Program-made: the position numbers and the translations under genes
Shown: one piece after another, positions 47,072 to 57,360 of the stretch
Numbering within the stretch: the stretch's first letter is position 1
Layout: every line of letters begins with the position of its first letter
Assembly (NCBI RefSeq): GCF_000413855.1
Contig: NZ_ATGG01000006.1
Coordinates: 124,001-188,000, forward strand
Direction of reading: 5' to 3'
Length of the DNA: 64,000 bases
DNA from: Acinetobacter gyllenbergii CIP 110306 = MTCC 11365
GTDB lineage: Bacteria > Pseudomonadota > Gammaproteobacteria > Pseudomonadales > Moraxellaceae
Notes under the pieces: generated by a model
Told to the model about the DNA's origin: nothing
What the model saw: the letters and a program-made list of their open reading frames with translations, nothing else
Database searches by the model: none

Positions 47072-48283
47072 TTAGCTGAGTTTCACACCACCTGTACCAA
47101 AGGCTTCGCTGTGAATATTGGCAGCAGGAATACCTCGGGCAACCAGCGCCTGATGTTGTGCTGCCATAAACGGCATTGGACCACATAAATAATAGTCGGC
47201 ATTGCTTGGTAAAAAGGCCGCATCCATCGTGCTTAAATCAAGACGACCAGCAGCATCATAATCTTGACCTAAGACATCTTCTGTATGTGGGAATTCATAG
47301 GCTGTGAAGGTACTCAAACGTGGGTATTTGATTTTTACTTCTTCAATATGTTTCTTCATGGCATGCACTTGGCTGCTACGACAGGCATGAATGAAATTCA
47401 CGGGTTGCGGCATATCTAAAGTCACCAATTGGTTCAACATTGCAATCATTGGAGTGAGACCAACACCACCACTGATAAAGACATTGCGCTTGCTGCTATC
47501 GATGAGATAGAAATTACCTGTTGGTGCAGATACTTCAATTTCTGAGCCTTCAGCTAAACCATGTAAGGTGCTAGACACCCAGCCACCTGCAAGTTCACCT
47601 TTTTCATCTTCACGTTTCACTGAGATACGTAAATAGTCAGCTTGAGGACTGGTTGATAGGGTGTACTGACGCGGTTGTCTTAAGTTGAGTTCAGGGACAA
47701 ACACACGGACTGAAATGTATTGGCCTGCTTCATAGTGCGGTAAGGCGCCACCATCAATAGGTGCTAAATAGAAAGAGGTGATTTCATCGCTTTCCACGAC
47801 TTTTTTGGCAATTTTAAAATTACGCCAGCCTAACCAACTGCCTTGGGTTTGTTGATGTTGATCATAAATCGCTTTTTCGGTGCTAATGAATAAATCAGCC
47901 AATTGACCATAAGCCGCAGCCCATGCTGCGATTAAAGGGTCTTCCATCGAGATGCTGAGTACTTCACTAATCGAGTGTAAGAGGTTTTCCCCAACAATGC
48001 CGTAATCAGGAGATTGAATATTCAAGCTCACATGTTTATGTGCAATCATTTCAACCACAGGTAGAAGTACCGATGGATCTTCAATGTTTTCTGCATAAGC
48101 CAACACAGCACCTGCTAAGGCCTGCGCCTGTGCACCGCTACGTTGATGTCCCATATTAAAGGTTTCTTTTAAATCGGGATGATTGCCCAACATACGGTTA
48201 TAAAAGTATCCAGTCAGTGCAACGCCATTTTCACGTAGAACAGGAACAGTGGCTTTTACTAGGTCAATTTGCTGCGGAGTCAT
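47072..48283 (-). CDS. hmp: flavohaemoglobin, NO dioxygenase
   Basis: 403 residues, family length. The globin domain (about 1-140) holds the haem-ligand region VVEMIAHKHVSL. The FAD domain has RQPRQYTLS and the NAD domain GGVGLTPMIAMLN and YYLCGPMPFM. Hmp converts NO and O2 to nitrate, protecting the cell. An NsrR operator lies just upstream. Followed by nsrR on the same strand. Confidence 0.97.
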   Translation of the reverse strand: MTPQQIDLVKATVPVLRENGVALTGYFYNRMLGNHPDLKETFNMGHQRSGAQAQALAGAVLAYAENIEDPSVLLPVVEMIAHKHVSLNIQSPDYGIVGENLLHSISEVLSISMEDPLIAAWAAAYGQLADLFISTEKAIYDQHQQTQGSWLGWRNFKIAKKVVESDEITSFYLAPIDGGALPHYEAGQYISVRVFVPELNLRQPRQYTLSTSPQADYLRISVKREDEKGELAGGWVSSTLHGLAEGSEIEVSAPTGNFYLIDSSKRNVFISGGVGLTPMIAMLNQLVTLDMPQPVNFIHACRSSQVHAMKKHIEEVKIKYPRLSTFTAYEFPHTEDVLGQDYDAAGRLDLSTMDAAFLPSNADYYLCGPMPFMAAQHQALVARGIPAANIHSEAFGTGGVKLS

Positions 48284-48310
48284 AAGTGATCTCTCTTGGC
48301 GATTGTTTAT

Positions 48311-48333
48311 AAGATGTATTTAAAATACATCTT
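48311..48333. promoter_or_regulatory. NsrR operator of hmp
   Basis: A perfect 11-1-11 palindrome with half-site AAGATGTATTT. It differs from the enteric NsrR half-site AAGATGCATTT at one base per arm. It lies 28 bases upstream of the hmp start codon, over the likely -10 region (TTGCAA at 48346-48351 would be the -35). Confidence 0.85.
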
Positions 48334-48372
48334 ATAAAGTATATTTGCAATGCATATTTAAATAAAAGCCAT

Positions 48373-48408
48373 AAAAAAATTAAGGGATAACGAATTATCC
48401 CTTAATTT
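48373..48408 (-). terminator. Rho-independent terminator of the HerA-like ATPase gene
   Basis: On the minus strand, AATTAAGGGATAA-TTCG-TTATCCCTTAATT is followed by TTTTTTATGG. Confidence 0.88.
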
Positions 48409-48427
48409 ACAATTCATTATACTTTTA

Positions 48428-49975
48428 TTATTTACCGAAGAGTGAACCCAATAAGCCGCGGACAATTTTCTGTCCTGTGCTGCCACCTAAGCTACGTGCT
48501 GCGCTTTTGGCAAAGGTTCCGACGATATCTTGGGTGAGTTTTTCACGATCACGTTGGGATTTTTCTGCGGCTTTTTGCTGCTCACGGGCGAAGCGTTCTT
48601 GCTCTTTGGCTTGTTGCTTGGCTAAAGCATCTTGCTCTTTTGTTTGTTGTTTGGCTAACTCATCGGCTTGTTTTTGCTGAGACTGTTGCAGTACTTTTTT
48701 CTGCAGCATTTCATAGGCACTGTCCCGATCCACCGCTTGGTCATAGACGCCTGCGACAATACTTTGCCCAATAATGACTTGGCGCTCTTCAGGGGTGATT
48801 GGGGTAAAGGAAGAATAAGGGGGCATTACCCAACCACGTTCCACAATCTGTGGCGTTCCTTGTTCATCTAGGCAACTAATCAATGCTTCACCGACGGCAA
48901 GTTCGGTAATCGCTTGATCGACTTTAAACTCAGGATTGGCACGGAAAGTATCTGCTGCGGTTTTGACTGCCTTTTGATCTTTAGGAGTAAATGCACGTAA
49001 GGCATGTTGCACACGGTTCCCCAATTGCCCTAATACGCTTTCGGGTAAATCCAGAGGGTTTTGGGTAATGAAATAAATCCCCACGCCTTTAGAACGGATC
49101 AAACGGACCACTTGCTCAATTTTTTGTTGCAAAGCGGGACTAGCATTATCAAACAGTAAATGCGCTTCATCGAAGAAGAATACCAATTTTGGCTTGTCCA
49201 TATCGCCGACTTCAGGCAACTGTTCAAATAGTTCAGACATCATCCAGAGCAGGAAGGTCGCATAAAGCTTTGGTGTGTTCATCAACTTATCAGCGGCTAG
49301 GAGATTGATATAGCCATGACCATTGGTGTCAGTTTGGATGAAATCGAGAATATTCAGGCTTGGTTCGCCAAAAAACTGTTCGCCACCTTGATCACCTAAT
49401 GCCAGCAAGTTACGTTGTATTGCACCCAGACTGGCAGGAGAAAGATTGCCGTATTCAGCCTTGAGACTGGCTGCATTTTCACTGACATAGGTCAGCATTG
49501 CTTTTAGGTCTTTAAAGTCAATCAGGAGCAGACCTTGATCATCGGCAACACGAAACACCGCGGATAGCACACCTTCTTGGGTGTCATTCAGATTCAGCAT
49601 TTGTGCTAATAATAATGGGCCAATTTCCGAAATGGTGGTACGAATTGGGTGGCCTTGTTGCCCAAATAAATCCCAGAAAATAACAGGGGATGCGGCAAAA
49701 GGAACTGCATCCAGTTGTAAGCTTTTTAGGCGCTCATCAAATTTTGGATTACTGCTACCAGCTTTGGCCAAACTGGAAACATCACCTTTGGCATCGGCAA
49801 GAAACACAGGTACACCAATACGGGAAAAACTCTCGGCCATCACTTTGAGGGTGACGGTTTTACCTGTTCCAGTTGCACCGGCAATCAAGCCGTGTCGGTT
49901 GGCAAATTTAGAATGTAAAACAATCTCTTGTGTTGTATCTGTGGTTTTTTTAGCAATAACGATTGGCGTACTCAT
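48428..49975 (-). CDS. HerA-like P-loop ATPase (DUF853/YjgR type)
   Basis: 515 residues. Walker [13 protein letters not shown] and Walker [14 protein letters not shown] are separated as in HerA/FtsK-like hexameric ATPases, with sensor-like [20 protein letters not shown]. Residues about 425-480 form a highly charged Gln/Lys/Glu coiled coil ([20 protein letters not shown]). YjgR-type proteins are conserved but uncharacterised. No nuclease of the NurA type is nearby, so a DNA-resection role is not supported. Downstream neighbour of the metC-like gene. Confidence 0.9.
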   Translation of the reverse strand: MSTPIVIAKKTTDTTQEIVLHSKFANRHGLIAGATGTGKTVTLKVMAESFSRIGVPVFLADAKGDVSSLAKAGSSNPKFDERLKSLQLDAVPFAASPVIFWDLFGQQGHPIRTTISEIGPLLLAQMLNLNDTQEGVLSAVFRVADDQGLLLIDFKDLKAMLTYVSENAASLKAEYGNLSPASLGAIQRNLLALGDQGGEQFFGEPSLNILDFIQTDTNGHGYINLLAADKLMNTPKLYATFLLWMMSELFEQLPEVGDMDKPKLVFFFDEAHLLFDNASPALQQKIEQVVRLIRSKGVGIYFITQNPLDLPESVLGQLGNRVQHALRAFTPKDQKAVKTAADTFRANPEFKVDQAITELAVGEALISCLDEQGTPQIVERGWVMPPYSSFTPITPEERQVIIGQSIVAGVYDQAVDRDSAYEMLQKKVLQQSQQKQADELAKQQTKEQDALAKQQAKEQERFAREQQKAAEKSQRDREKLTQDIVGTFAKSAARSLGGSTGQKIVRGLLGSLFGK

Positions 49976-49994
49976 TCTTCACCTGTTTTTAATC

Positions 49995-51188
49995 TCAATC
50001 GAGCTGTTTTAATCCGTTTTGGATATCTTGAATTAAATCTTCTGGATGTTCTAGTCCTATACAGAAGCGAACCAATAAACCTTGTTGTAAATGTGTATTT
50101 TCCAGTGCACGCATTTGTTTGAGGTCATACAGCATGACCAAGCTGACGGGACCACCCCAACTAAAGCCTAGTTTAAACAGGTTAAGACTATCGCAGAATT
50201 TGCGAACCGCATTGAGATCATATTCAGGTTTGAAAATAACGCTGACTAAGCCTGCACTTTTTCCTGTGCTACAAATTTCTGACCAAAATGAATGACCAGC
50301 AGCATCAGGATCGCTTGGATGCAGAACTTGGGTAAATTGAGGTTGTTGTTTGAGCCAGTCGAGTAGGGTCAGGGCGCTTTGTGCTTGTTGCTCATAGCGT
50401 AAAGACATATGCGCCAAACTACGTTGAATTTGCGCTGCATCATCACCCGAAATTGAAATGCCTTGAATCGCATGCATACGGAACAATTTGTGATGTAAGG
50501 CTTGCTCGTGGGTCACCACTGACCCCATGAGGATATCACCACCACCGCTTGGGTATTTGGTGAGTGCATGTACCGTGATGTCGACGGCCAAATGTTCATC
50601 TGAAAAATCAAAGGCATTAAACGCCAAGCCAGCACCCCATGTGTTATCCAATGCAGTGAGTACGTTGGCTTGCTGGGCTTTTTTAACCAAATTCTTGAGA
50701 TCAGGAAACTCGAGTGTGACCGAGCCTGCTGCTTCGAGCCAGATCAGTTTGGCTTTTTCAGTGGGCTGAAAGCTGTTGGCATCAATTGGATTATAAATTT
50801 CAACGGTAATGCCATAGCGATCTTGTAGATTGTTTAAGTGTTCTAGATTGGGACCATAAATATTATCGGCGACCCAGACCTCATCACCTGAGCTTAAAAG
50901 TGCACTATTCACGAGATTAATCGCGGATAAGCCGCTTGGTGCAAGCAGGCAATAACGGCCGCCTTCAATTTGGGCAATATTATCGCCTAAGGTAAAGGTG
51001 GTCGGTGTACCATGCGTGCCATAGCTATAATCGTAAGCATCGCTCCAATGGCGATCAAAAAGGTGCGCAGTGCTTTTAAAAATAATCGTCGATGCACGAA
51101 ATAAGGGAGGTTGGATGGTTTCAATATATTGAGGGGCTTGTCGTGGTGCATGAATCAGATTGGTCTGTGCTTTATTGTGTGTTGTCAT
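49995..51188 (-). CDS. metC: Cys/Met-metabolism PLP enzyme, cystathionine beta-lyase-like
   Basis: 397 residues. The PLP Lys is in VHALTKYPSGGGDILMGS, preceded by ALDNTWGAGLAF and the substrate-binding YSYGTHGTPTTF. The start TNLIHAPRQAPQYIETIQPPLF is typical of cystathionine beta-lyase (MetC), which releases homocysteine. Members of this clade are hard to separate from related gamma-lyases by sight. It is 19 bases upstream of the HerA-like gene in the same orientation, so they may share a transcript. Confidence 0.85.
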   Translation of the reverse strand: MTTHNKAQTNLIHAPRQAPQYIETIQPPLFRASTIIFKSTAHLFDRHWSDAYDYSYGTHGTPTTFTLGDNIAQIEGGRYCLLAPSGLSAINLVNSALLSSGDEVWVADNIYGPNLEHLNNLQDRYGITVEIYNPIDANSFQPTEKAKLIWLEAAGSVTLEFPDLKNLVKKAQQANVLTALDNTWGAGLAFNAFDFSDEHLAVDITVHALTKYPSGGGDILMGSVVTHEQALHHKLFRMHAIQGISISGDDAAQIQRSLAHMSLRYEQQAQSALTLLDWLKQQPQFTQVLHPSDPDAAGHSFWSEICSTGKSAGLVSVIFKPEYDLNAVRKFCDSLNLFKLGFSWGGPVSLVMLYDLKQMRALENTHLQQGLLVRFCIGLEHPEDLIQDIQNGLKQLD

Positions 51189-51355
51189 AGGGCAAAATCA
51201 AATCAATATAATAAGTTAGGTTAAGAGAAAAGCGCGAAAGCTGCTAGCGCTTTGCTGTTTTTGTACAGAATCGGTACAGATTAAAGTCATTGGTCAAAAC
51301 TGGCTTTATTTTTGCTAAGACTAAGTATCATTCTAACGATAATAGGTTTTAGCGC

Positions 51356-52084
51356 ATGAAGTCGCATTTAAGAGTACATTATTTTCAGCATATTGCTGGT
51401 GAAGGTTTTGGCAGTTGCTATGATTATTTGAAAGCACACAAAGCAAAAATTACCGCAACGGAGTTTTTTGCCTTGCCTGTTGATTTACCTTTGGAATTAG
51501 AAGCCCTACCACGTGTAGATGAGGTTGATCTACTGATCATTATGGGGGGCACCATGAGTGTCAATGATGAGGCAAATTATCCTTGGTTAAGGCTGGAAAA
51601 AAGATGGTTACGCCGTTATCTGGCTGCTGGAAAACCTGCGATTGGTCTATGTTTAGGTGGACAGTTGATTGCCAATGCCTTGGGGGCTGCTGTGAGTCGC
51701 AATCAGTATCAGGAGTTGGGGTGGATGGATGTTGGGCGTGCTTCGCATGTACCCGAAGAGTATTTTCAGATCCCAGAGCAGTTAAATATTTTACAATGGC
51801 ATAGTGAGACCTTTGAAATCCCGAAAGGTGGGATTCGTTTGGCTGAGAATAAGGTATGTCGGAATCAGATGTATCAAATTGGACGTAATGTTTTAGGATT
51901 TCAATTTCATCCTGAAATGACACCGCATGCACTAGCCCTGCTGATTGAAAATGAAGAGGATATGGCAGTATTCAAGGGAGAGTACGTCCAGCCGATGTCC
52001 GAATTAAAAAGAACCTTAAAGAGTAAATTTGAACAAGGAAATCGTTTGCTCAATCAGGCAATTGATTATGTGGTGAGCGCTTAG
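51356..52084 (+). CDS. class I glutamine amidotransferase
   Basis: 242 residues. The catalytic Cys is in GLCLGGQLIANALGA, and His/Glu in FQFHPEMTPHAL. No synthase domain is attached. Stand-alone members of this family are often GMP-synthase-like or gamma-glutamyl-hydrolase-type and the acceptor is unknown. It is divergent from the metC-like gene and ends 60 bases before the S10 promoter; the two units look independent. Confidence 0.88.
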   Translation: MKSHLRVHYFQHIAGEGFGSCYDYLKAHKAKITATEFFALPVDLPLELEALPRVDEVDLLIIMGGTMSVNDEANYPWLRLEKRWLRRYLAAGKPAIGLCLGGQLIANALGAAVSRNQYQELGWMDVGRASHVPEEYFQIPEQLNILQWHSETFEIPKGGIRLAENKVCRNQMYQIGRNVLGFQFHPEMTPHALALLIENEEDMAVFKGEYVQPMSELKRTLKSKFEQGNRLLNQAIDYVVSA

Positions 52085-52119
52085 TAAACAGGAATTTTAT
52101 TAAAAAAAGAAAAGAAGAA

Positions 52120-52148
52120 TTGCATAAGACTTAAACAATCGTTATAAT
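52120..52148 (+). promoter_or_regulatory. promoter of the S10 ribosomal operon
   Basis: TTGCAT (52120-52125), 17-base spacer, TATAAT (52143-52148), then GGGCGACC. It is well placed for a start about 52155, giving a leader of about 158 bases before rpsJ. Confidence 0.75.
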
Positions 52149-52154
52149 GGGCGA

Positions 52155-52312
52155 CCCTCAAATGGAGGGCGTTCACTACGAAGAAAGTAGTCAACGCATT
52201 ACAGTCGTGGCATCGATCACGACCATAGTGATTTTCACTGCCCTTGACACTTACCAAAAGGTGAGGTGCGTCATGGGTGATTCTTTATATATTTGGCTTG
52301 GAGTTTACTGGT
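52155..52312 (+). ncRNA. structured S10-operon leader (candidate L4 autoregulation)
   Basis: Four stem-loops: 52155-52169 (CCCTC/GAGGG), 52169-52197 (GCGTT/AACGC then ACTAC/GTAGT around one mismatch), 52204-52223 (GTCGTG/CACGAC) and 52250-52265 (CTTACC/GGTGAG). In E. coli the S10 leader binds ribosomal protein L4 to repress the operon; a similar function is possible here but not shown. No T tract for an attenuator was seen. Confidence 0.5.
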
Positions 52313-52624
52313 ATGTCTAACCAGAGAATTCGTATCCGTTTGAAGTCTTTTGATCATCGTCTGATTGATCAATCTGCTCAAGAGATCGTAGAAACCGCTA
52401 AGCGTACTGGCGCACAAGTGTGTGGTCCAATCCCGATGCCTACTCGCATCGAACGCTTCAACGTTCTTACTTCACCACACGTCAACAAAGACGCTCGTGA
52501 CCAGTATGAAATCCGCACTTATAAACGTTTGATCGACATCGTTCAACCAACAGATAAAACTGTTGATGCATTGATGAAGTTAGATCTTGCTGCTGGTGTA
52601 GATGTTCAGATCGCTTTGGGTTAA
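52313..52624 (+). CDS. rpsJ: 30S ribosomal protein S10 (uS10)
   Basis: 103 residues from [17 protein letters not shown], the universal start, with TTGGAG upstream. An in-frame start at 52277 is rejected. Signature [15 protein letters not shown] is intact. S10 sits in the 30S head and also serves as NusE in antitermination. First gene of the ribosomal cluster, behind its own promoter. Confidence 0.98.
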
Positions 52625-52687
52625 GGCTTTCGGTTAATTAGCTTAATTTATAAGTTAATTAGGCCGCTTTATTAGAGGTTTATGCAC

Positions 52688-53326
52688 ATGGCTATTGGTT
52701 TAGTCGGTCGCAAATGTGGTATGACTCGCGTCTTTACAGATGCTGGTGTATCTGTACCTGTTACAGTTATCGAAGTCGATCCAAACCGCATTACGCAAAT
52801 CAAAACACTTGAAACTGATGGTTATCAAGCAATTCAAGTAACTACTGGTGAACGTCGCGAATCGCGCGTAACTAACGCTCAGAAAGGTCACTTCGCGAAA
52901 GCGGGTGTTGCTGCTGGTCGTTTAGTTAAAGAGTTCCGTGTTACTGAAGCTGAGCTTGAAGGCCGTGAAGTTGGTGCTTCTATCGGTGTTGATTTGTTCA
53001 CAGTTGGTCAAATTGTTGACGTAACTGGTCAATCAAAAGGTAAAGGCTTCCAAGGTGGTGTTAAGCGTTGGAATTTCCGTACGCAAGATGCTACTCATGG
53101 TAACTCTGTATCTCACCGTGTATTAGGTTCTACAGGTCAAAACCAGACTCCTGGTCGCGTGTTCAAAGGCAAGAAAATGGCTGGTCACTTAGGTGACGAA
53201 CGCGTAACAGTTCAAGGTCTTGAAATCGTATCTATTGACGCTGAACGTTCTGTTTTAGTTGTTAAGGGTGCTATTCCTGGTTCAACTGGCGGTGACGTTA
53301 TCGTACGTCCTACCATCAAGGCCTGA
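52688..53326 (+). CDS. rplC: 50S ribosomal protein L3 (uL3)
   Basis: 212 residues from [16 protein letters not shown]. Family motif [19 protein letters not shown] and the long 23S-contacting loop [20 protein letters not shown] with its [15 protein letters not shown] continuation are present. Early 50S assembly protein near the peptidyl-transferase centre. Start at 52688 rather than 52682, since the family begins with this Met. Confidence 0.98.
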   Translation: MAIGLVGRKCGMTRVFTDAGVSVPVTVIEVDPNRITQIKTLETDGYQAIQVTTGERRESRVTNAQKGHFAKAGVAAGRLVKEFRVTEAELEGREVGASIGVDLFTVGQIVDVTGQSKGKGFQGGVKRWNFRTQDATHGNSVSHRVLGSTGQNQTPGRVFKGKKMAGHLGDERVTVQGLEIVSIDAERSVLVVKGAIPGSTGGDVIVRPTIKA

Positions 53327-53337
53327 GGGGAAATACT

Positions 53338-53940
53338 GTGAATTTAAAAACTGTTTCCGGCTCTGCTGTTGAATTGTCTGAAGTTGCTTTCGGACGTGAA
53401 TTTAACGAAGCTCTTGTACACCAAGTTGTTACAGCTTACTTAGCTGGTGGTCGTCAAGGTACTCGTGCTCACAAATCACGTGCAGATGTTTCTGGCGGTG
53501 GTAAAAAGCCATTCCGTCAAAAAGGTACTGGTCGCGCTCGTGCGGGTTCTATTCGTAGCCCGATCTGGGTTGGTGGTGGTAAAACTTTTGCTGCTCGTCC
53601 ACAAGATTGGTCTCAAAAAGTAAACCGTAAGATGTATCGCGGTGCAATGCAATGTATCTTAGCTGAACTTGTTCGCCAAGATCGTCTTGTATTAGTTGAA
53701 GAGTTTGCTGTTGCAGCTCCAAAAACTAAAGACTTGCTTGCAAAACTTACAGACTTGAATGCAACTCGCGCATTGATCATTACAGATGCTGTAGATGAGA
53801 ACTTGTATCTCGCAGCTCGCAACCTTCCACACGTTGATGTGGTTGATGCTACTGCTATTGATCCTGTTAGCTTGATCGCATTTGATAAAGTTGTAATGTC
53901 TGTAGCTGCTGCTAAGAAAATTGAGGTAGAACTCGGATGA
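53338..53940 (+). CDS. rplD: 50S ribosomal protein L4 (uL4)
   Basis: 200 residues from a GTG with GGGGA upstream. The extended loop [20 protein letters not shown] and the globular part are intact. In E. coli L4 represses the S10 operon through its leader and influences RNase E. The stop overlaps the rplW start by 4 bases. Confidence 0.98.
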   Translation: MNLKTVSGSAVELSEVAFGREFNEALVHQVVTAYLAGGRQGTRAHKSRADVSGGGKKPFRQKGTGRARAGSIRSPIWVGGGKTFAARPQDWSQKVNRKMYRGAMQCILAELVRQDRLVLVEEFAVAAPKTKDLLAKLTDLNATRALIITDAVDENLYLAARNLPHVDVVDATAIDPVSLIAFDKVVMSVAAAKKIEVELG

Positions 53941-54257
53941 ACAACGAACGTATCTATCAAGTCCTATTAGGACCAGTATTCTCAGAAAAAGCACAAGTTT
54001 TAGGTGATACTGCTGGTGTTCAAGTGTTCAAAGTTGCATTAAATGCAAACAAACTTGAAATCAAAAAGGCAGTTGAGCAACTCTTCGGTGTTGAAGTTGT
54101 AAAAATCAATACAACGATCACTAAAGGTAAAACAAAACGCTTTGGTAAAACATTAGGACGTCGTTCTGATGTGAAAAAAGCATACGTCACCCTGAAAGCT
54201 GGCCAAGATGTAGAAATGGCTGACTTGGGCGATACCGCTGAAAACGCAGCGGAATAA
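53937..54257 (+). CDS. rplW: 50S ribosomal protein L23 (uL23)
   Basis: 106 residues. N-terminus [19 protein letters not shown] and the loop [24 protein letters not shown] identify it. L23 forms the docking site for trigger factor and SRP at the tunnel exit. ATGA overlap with rplD suggests translational coupling. Confidence 0.97.
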   Translation: MNNERIYQVLLGPVFSEKAQVLGDTAGVQVFKVALNANKLEIKKAVEQLFGVEVVKINTTITKGKTKRFGKTLGRRSDVKKAYVTLKAGQDVEMADLGDTAENAAE

Positions 54258-54268
54258 GGACGAGAATT

Positions 54269-55093
54269 ATGCCAATTCAAAAATGTAAGCCAACGTCTCC
54301 AGGACGTCGCTTTGTAGAGAAAGTGGTTCATGACCATCTTCACAAAGGCGCGCCTTATGCACCGTTGGTAGAAGCTAAAAAACGTACTGGTGGTCGTAAT
54401 AACAATGGTCACATCACTACACGTCACGTGGGTGGTGGTCATAAGCAAAACTACCGTATTGTTGACTTTAAACGTAACAAAGATGGTATTCCAGCGACTG
54501 TAGAGCGCATCGAATACGATCCTAACCGTACAGCTCATATTGCTTTATTGAAATATGCTGACGGTGAACGTCGTTACATCATTGCACCTAAAGGCTTACG
54601 CGCTGGTGATAAAGTTCAATCTGGTAACGATGCTCCAATTCGTCCAGGTAACTGCTTGCCACTTCGCAACATGCCAATCGGTTCTACCCTTCATAACCTT
54701 GAACTTAAAATCGGTAAAGGTGCTCAATTAGCACGTTCTGCTGGTACTTCAGTTCAGTTATTGGGTCGTGATGGTTCTTACGCTATCGTTCGTTTACGTT
54801 CTGGTGAAATGCGTAAAGTCCATGTTGAATGTCGCGCTGTAATTGGTGAAGTTTCTAACCAAGAAAGCAACCTTCGTTCATTGGGTAAAGCTGGTGCTGC
54901 GCGCTGGCGTGGTGTTCGTCCTACCGTTCGTGGTATGGCGATGAACCCAGTAGATCACCCGCATGGTGGTGGTGAAGGGCGTAGCAAAGGTATTCAACCT
55001 GTAAGCCCATGGGGTCAAAAAGCTAAAGGGTACAAGACACGTACCAATAAGCGTACGACTAAGATGATTATTCGCGACCGTCGCGTCAAGTAA
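54269..55093 (+). CDS. rplB: 50S ribosomal protein L2 (uL2)
   Basis: 274 residues. The C-terminal [17 protein letters not shown] holds the conserved His implicated in peptidyl transfer, and [17 protein letters not shown] the N-terminal RNA-binding part. Essential for subunit association. SD GGACGAG lies 5 bases upstream. Confidence 0.98.
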   Translation: MPIQKCKPTSPGRRFVEKVVHDHLHKGAPYAPLVEAKKRTGGRNNNGHITTRHVGGGHKQNYRIVDFKRNKDGIPATVERIEYDPNRTAHIALLKYADGERRYIIAPKGLRAGDKVQSGNDAPIRPGNCLPLRNMPIGSTLHNLELKIGKGAQLARSAGTSVQLLGRDGSYAIVRLRSGEMRKVHVECRAVIGEVSNQESNLRSLGKAGAARWRGVRPTVRGMAMNPVDHPHGGGEGRSKGIQPVSPWGQKAKGYKTRTNKRTTKMIIRDRRVK

Positions 55094-55106
55094 GGGAATC
55101 TGAATA

Positions 55107-55382
55107 ATGCCTCGTTCATTAAAAAAAGGTCCATTCGTCGACGCGCATTTGTTCGCTAAGGTTGAAGCTGCGATTGCTGCTAACAACCGTAAGCCGATCA
55201 AAACATGGTCACGTCGTTCAATGATCCTTCCAGACTTTGTTGGTTTAACAATTTCTGTTCACAATGGCCGTAACCACGTTCCAGTAATTGTTACTGAACA
55301 CATGGTTGGTCATAAATTGGGTGAATTCGCGCCAACTCGTACCTATCGTGGTCACGGTGTTGATAAGAAGTCTAAACGTTAA
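55107..55382 (+). CDS. rpsS: 30S ribosomal protein S19 (uS19)
   Basis: 91 residues; [15 protein letters not shown] start and the basic [16 protein letters not shown] block are typical. It pairs with S13 in the 30S head. Compact spacing on both sides. Confidence 0.98.
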   Translation: MPRSLKKGPFVDAHLFAKVEAAIAANNRKPIKTWSRRSMILPDFVGLTISVHNGRNHVPVIVTEHMVGHKLGEFAPTRTYRGHGVDKKSKR

Positions 55383-55390
55383 TAGGTGCT

Positions 55391-55723
55391 ATGATGGAAG
55401 TAACTGCTAAATTACGCGGTGCCGCTATCTCGGCACAAAAAGCACGTTTAGTTGCTGATTTGATCCGTGGTAAGTCGGTTGCACGTGCGATAGACATTTT
55501 AAACTTCAGCAACAAGAAAGCAGCTGTGCTTGTTAAAAAAGCACTTGAATCTGCAATCGCGAATGCTGAACACAACAACAGCTTAGATGTTGATGACCTT
55601 AAAGTAACTACGATTTACGTTGATGAAGGCATGAGCCTTAAACGTATCATGCCACGTGCTAAAGGCCGTGCAGATCGTATTACTAAGCGTACTTGTCACA
55701 TCACCGTTAAGGTAGGGGTTTGA
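55391..55723 (+). CDS. rplV: 50S ribosomal protein L22 (uL22)
   Basis: 110 residues counting from the first of two adjacent ATGs (55391 and 55394); the second gives better spacing to AGG. Family elements [19 protein letters not shown] and the beta-hairpin [15 protein letters not shown] line the exit tunnel. Ends two bases before rpsC. Confidence 0.97.
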   Translation: MMEVTAKLRGAAISAQKARLVADLIRGKSVARAIDILNFSNKKAAVLVKKALESAIANAEHNNSLDVDDLKVTTIYVDEGMSLKRIMPRAKGRADRITKRTCHITVKVGV

Positions 55724-55724
55724 T

Positions 55725-56477
55725 ATGGGTCAGAAGGTTCATCCAATCGGTATCCGCCTAGGTGTTGTGAAACGCCATAACGCTAACTGGTATGCGAGTC
55801 CGAAACAATACGCTGAATACTTGCTTAAAGATCTTCAAGTTCGTGAGTTTTTAATCAAAAAACTTAAAAACGCGATGATCAGCAATATTCTTATCGAACG
55901 TCCTACAGGCGCTGCTAAAGTAACAATTAGCACTGCTCGTCCTGGTATCGTTATCGGTAAAAAAGGCGAAGATATTGAGAAATTACAGCGCGAACTCACC
56001 AACATTATGGGTGTTCCAGCTCAAGTTAGCATCAATGAAATTGATCGCCCTGACTTGGACGCACGTTTAGTTGCTGAAGCAATTGCTTCTCAATTAGAAA
56101 AGCGTGTTATGTTCCGTCGTGCTATGAAGCGTGCGGTTCAAAACACAATGCGTGCTGGCGCTAAAGGTATCAAAGTTGAAGTTTCTGGCCGTTTAGGTGG
56201 TGCAGAGATCGCTCGTACTGAGTGGTATCGTGAAGGTCGTGTACCTTTGCATACACTTCGTGCTGACATCGACTATGCTACTATGCGTGCAGAAACAACA
56301 TACGGTACGATCGGTGTTAAAGTTTGGATTTTCCGTGGCGAGATCTTAGGTGGCATGAAACAAGTCATGAACCCTGCTCCTGCTGAAGAGCGTCCAGCTA
56401 AACGCGGTCGTGGTCGTGGTGAAGGTCAAGAGCGTCGTGGTCGTCGCGGTGACCGTGCTGCTGACAAGGGAGAATAA
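55725..56477 (+). CDS. rpsC: 30S ribosomal protein S3 (uS3)
   Basis: 250 residues. KH domain with GXXG in [12 protein letters not shown], then the C-terminal domain. The tail after residue 220 is an Arg/Gly-rich extension ([17 protein letters not shown]), longer than in E. coli and usual in this genus. S3 lies at the mRNA entry tunnel and helps unwind message. Confidence 0.98.
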   Translation: MGQKVHPIGIRLGVVKRHNANWYASPKQYAEYLLKDLQVREFLIKKLKNAMISNILIERPTGAAKVTISTARPGIVIGKKGEDIEKLQRELTNIMGVPAQVSINEIDRPDLDARLVAEAIASQLEKRVMFRRAMKRAVQNTMRAGAKGIKVEVSGRLGGAEIARTEWYREGRVPLHTLRADIDYATMRAETTYGTIGVKVWIFRGEILGGMKQVMNPAPAEERPAKRGRGRGEGQERRGRRGDRAADKGE

Positions 56478-56480
56478 TCC

Positions 56481-56894
56481 ATGTTGCAACCTAAACGTAC
56501 CAAATTCCGTAAAGTGCACAAAGGCCGTAACACTGGTCTAGCGCATCGTGGTAGTACAGTATCATTTGGTTCGATTGCAATTAAAGCAACTGAACGTGGT
56601 CGTATGACTGCGCGTCAGATTGAAGCTGCACGTCGTACCATTAGCCGTCGTATCAAACGTGGTGGTAAAATCTTCATCCGCGTATTCCCAGACAAACCAA
56701 TTACCGAAAAACCATTAGAAGTTCGTATGGGTAAAGGTAAGGGTAGCGTGGAATACTGGGTTTGTCAGATCCAGCCAGGTAAGATCCTGTACGAAATTGA
56801 AGGTGTTAGCGATGAGTTAGCGCGTGAAGCTTTTGCTTTAGCTGCTGCTAAACTCCCGTTTAAAACCACTATCGTGACTCGGACGGTGATGTAA
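56481..56894 (+). CDS. rplP: 50S ribosomal protein L16 (uL16)
   Basis: 137 residues with [14 protein letters not shown] at the start and [20 protein letters not shown] in the centre. L16 organises the A-site region of the 50S. Its stop overlaps the rpmC start by one base. Confidence 0.98.
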   Translation: MLQPKRTKFRKVHKGRNTGLAHRGSTVSFGSIAIKATERGRMTARQIEAARRTISRRIKRGGKIFIRVFPDKPITEKPLEVRMGKGKGSVEYWVCQIQPGKILYEIEGVSDELAREAFALAAAKLPFKTTIVTRTVM

Positions 56895-57091
56895 TGAAAA
56901 CTAAAGATCTACGTGAAAAGTCGGTAGAAGAGTTGAAAGCTTTGCTTGATGAGCAACAGCTTAACCAATTCCGTCTTCGTATGGCGAAAGCAACTGGTCA
57001 ATTAGGCAAATCGCATGAAGTGCAAATTGCTCGTAAGACAATTGCTCGTATTAAGACACTCCTTACCGAAAAACAGGGGAACGGACAATGA
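56894..57091 (+). CDS. rpmC: 50S ribosomal protein L29 (uL29)
   Basis: 65 residues, two-helix protein with [16 protein letters not shown] and [14 protein letters not shown]. It sits at the tunnel exit beside L23. Overlaps both neighbours (1 base with rplP, 4 with rpsQ). Confidence 0.97.
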   Translation: MKTKDLREKSVEELKALLDEQQLNQFRLRMAKATGQLGKSHEVQIARKTIARIKTLLTEKQGNGQ

Positions 57092-57345
57092 GTGAAAAAA
57101 CAGTCCGCACGTTAACCGGCAAAGTCGTAAGCGACAAAATGGACAAGTCTATTGTTGTGCTTATTGAACGCCGCGTTCAACACCCGTTGTATGGCAAATC
57201 AATCCGCCGTTCAACTAAATTACACGCTCATGATGAGAACAATGTTGCTAAATTAGGCGACTTGGTAACCATCAAAGAAAGCCGCCCAATTTCTAAAACT
57301 AAAGCTTGGACTTTAGTGGAAGTAGTTGAAGCTGCTGCTGAGTAA
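57088..57345 (+). CDS. rpsQ: 30S ribosomal protein S17 (uS17)
   Basis: 85 residues; [20 protein letters not shown] and [15 protein letters not shown] are typical. S17 binds early to 16S rRNA. Last gene of the S10 part; a 92-base gap with a large hairpin follows. Confidence 0.97.
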   Translation: MSEKTVRTLTGKVVSDKMDKSIVVLIERRVQHPLYGKSIRRSTKLHAHDENNVAKLGDLVTIKESRPISKTKAWTLVEVVEAAAE

Positions 57346-57360
57346 TTAGACGTTCTTGTT

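Noticed and set aside
48336..48359. Second NsrR-like site next to the hmp operator
   Set aside because: Only the AT-rich character is shared; the half-site pattern does not align without shifts.
54020..54538. 172-codon minus-strand frame across rplW-rplB
   Set aside because: Covers two certain ribosomal protein genes on the other strand.
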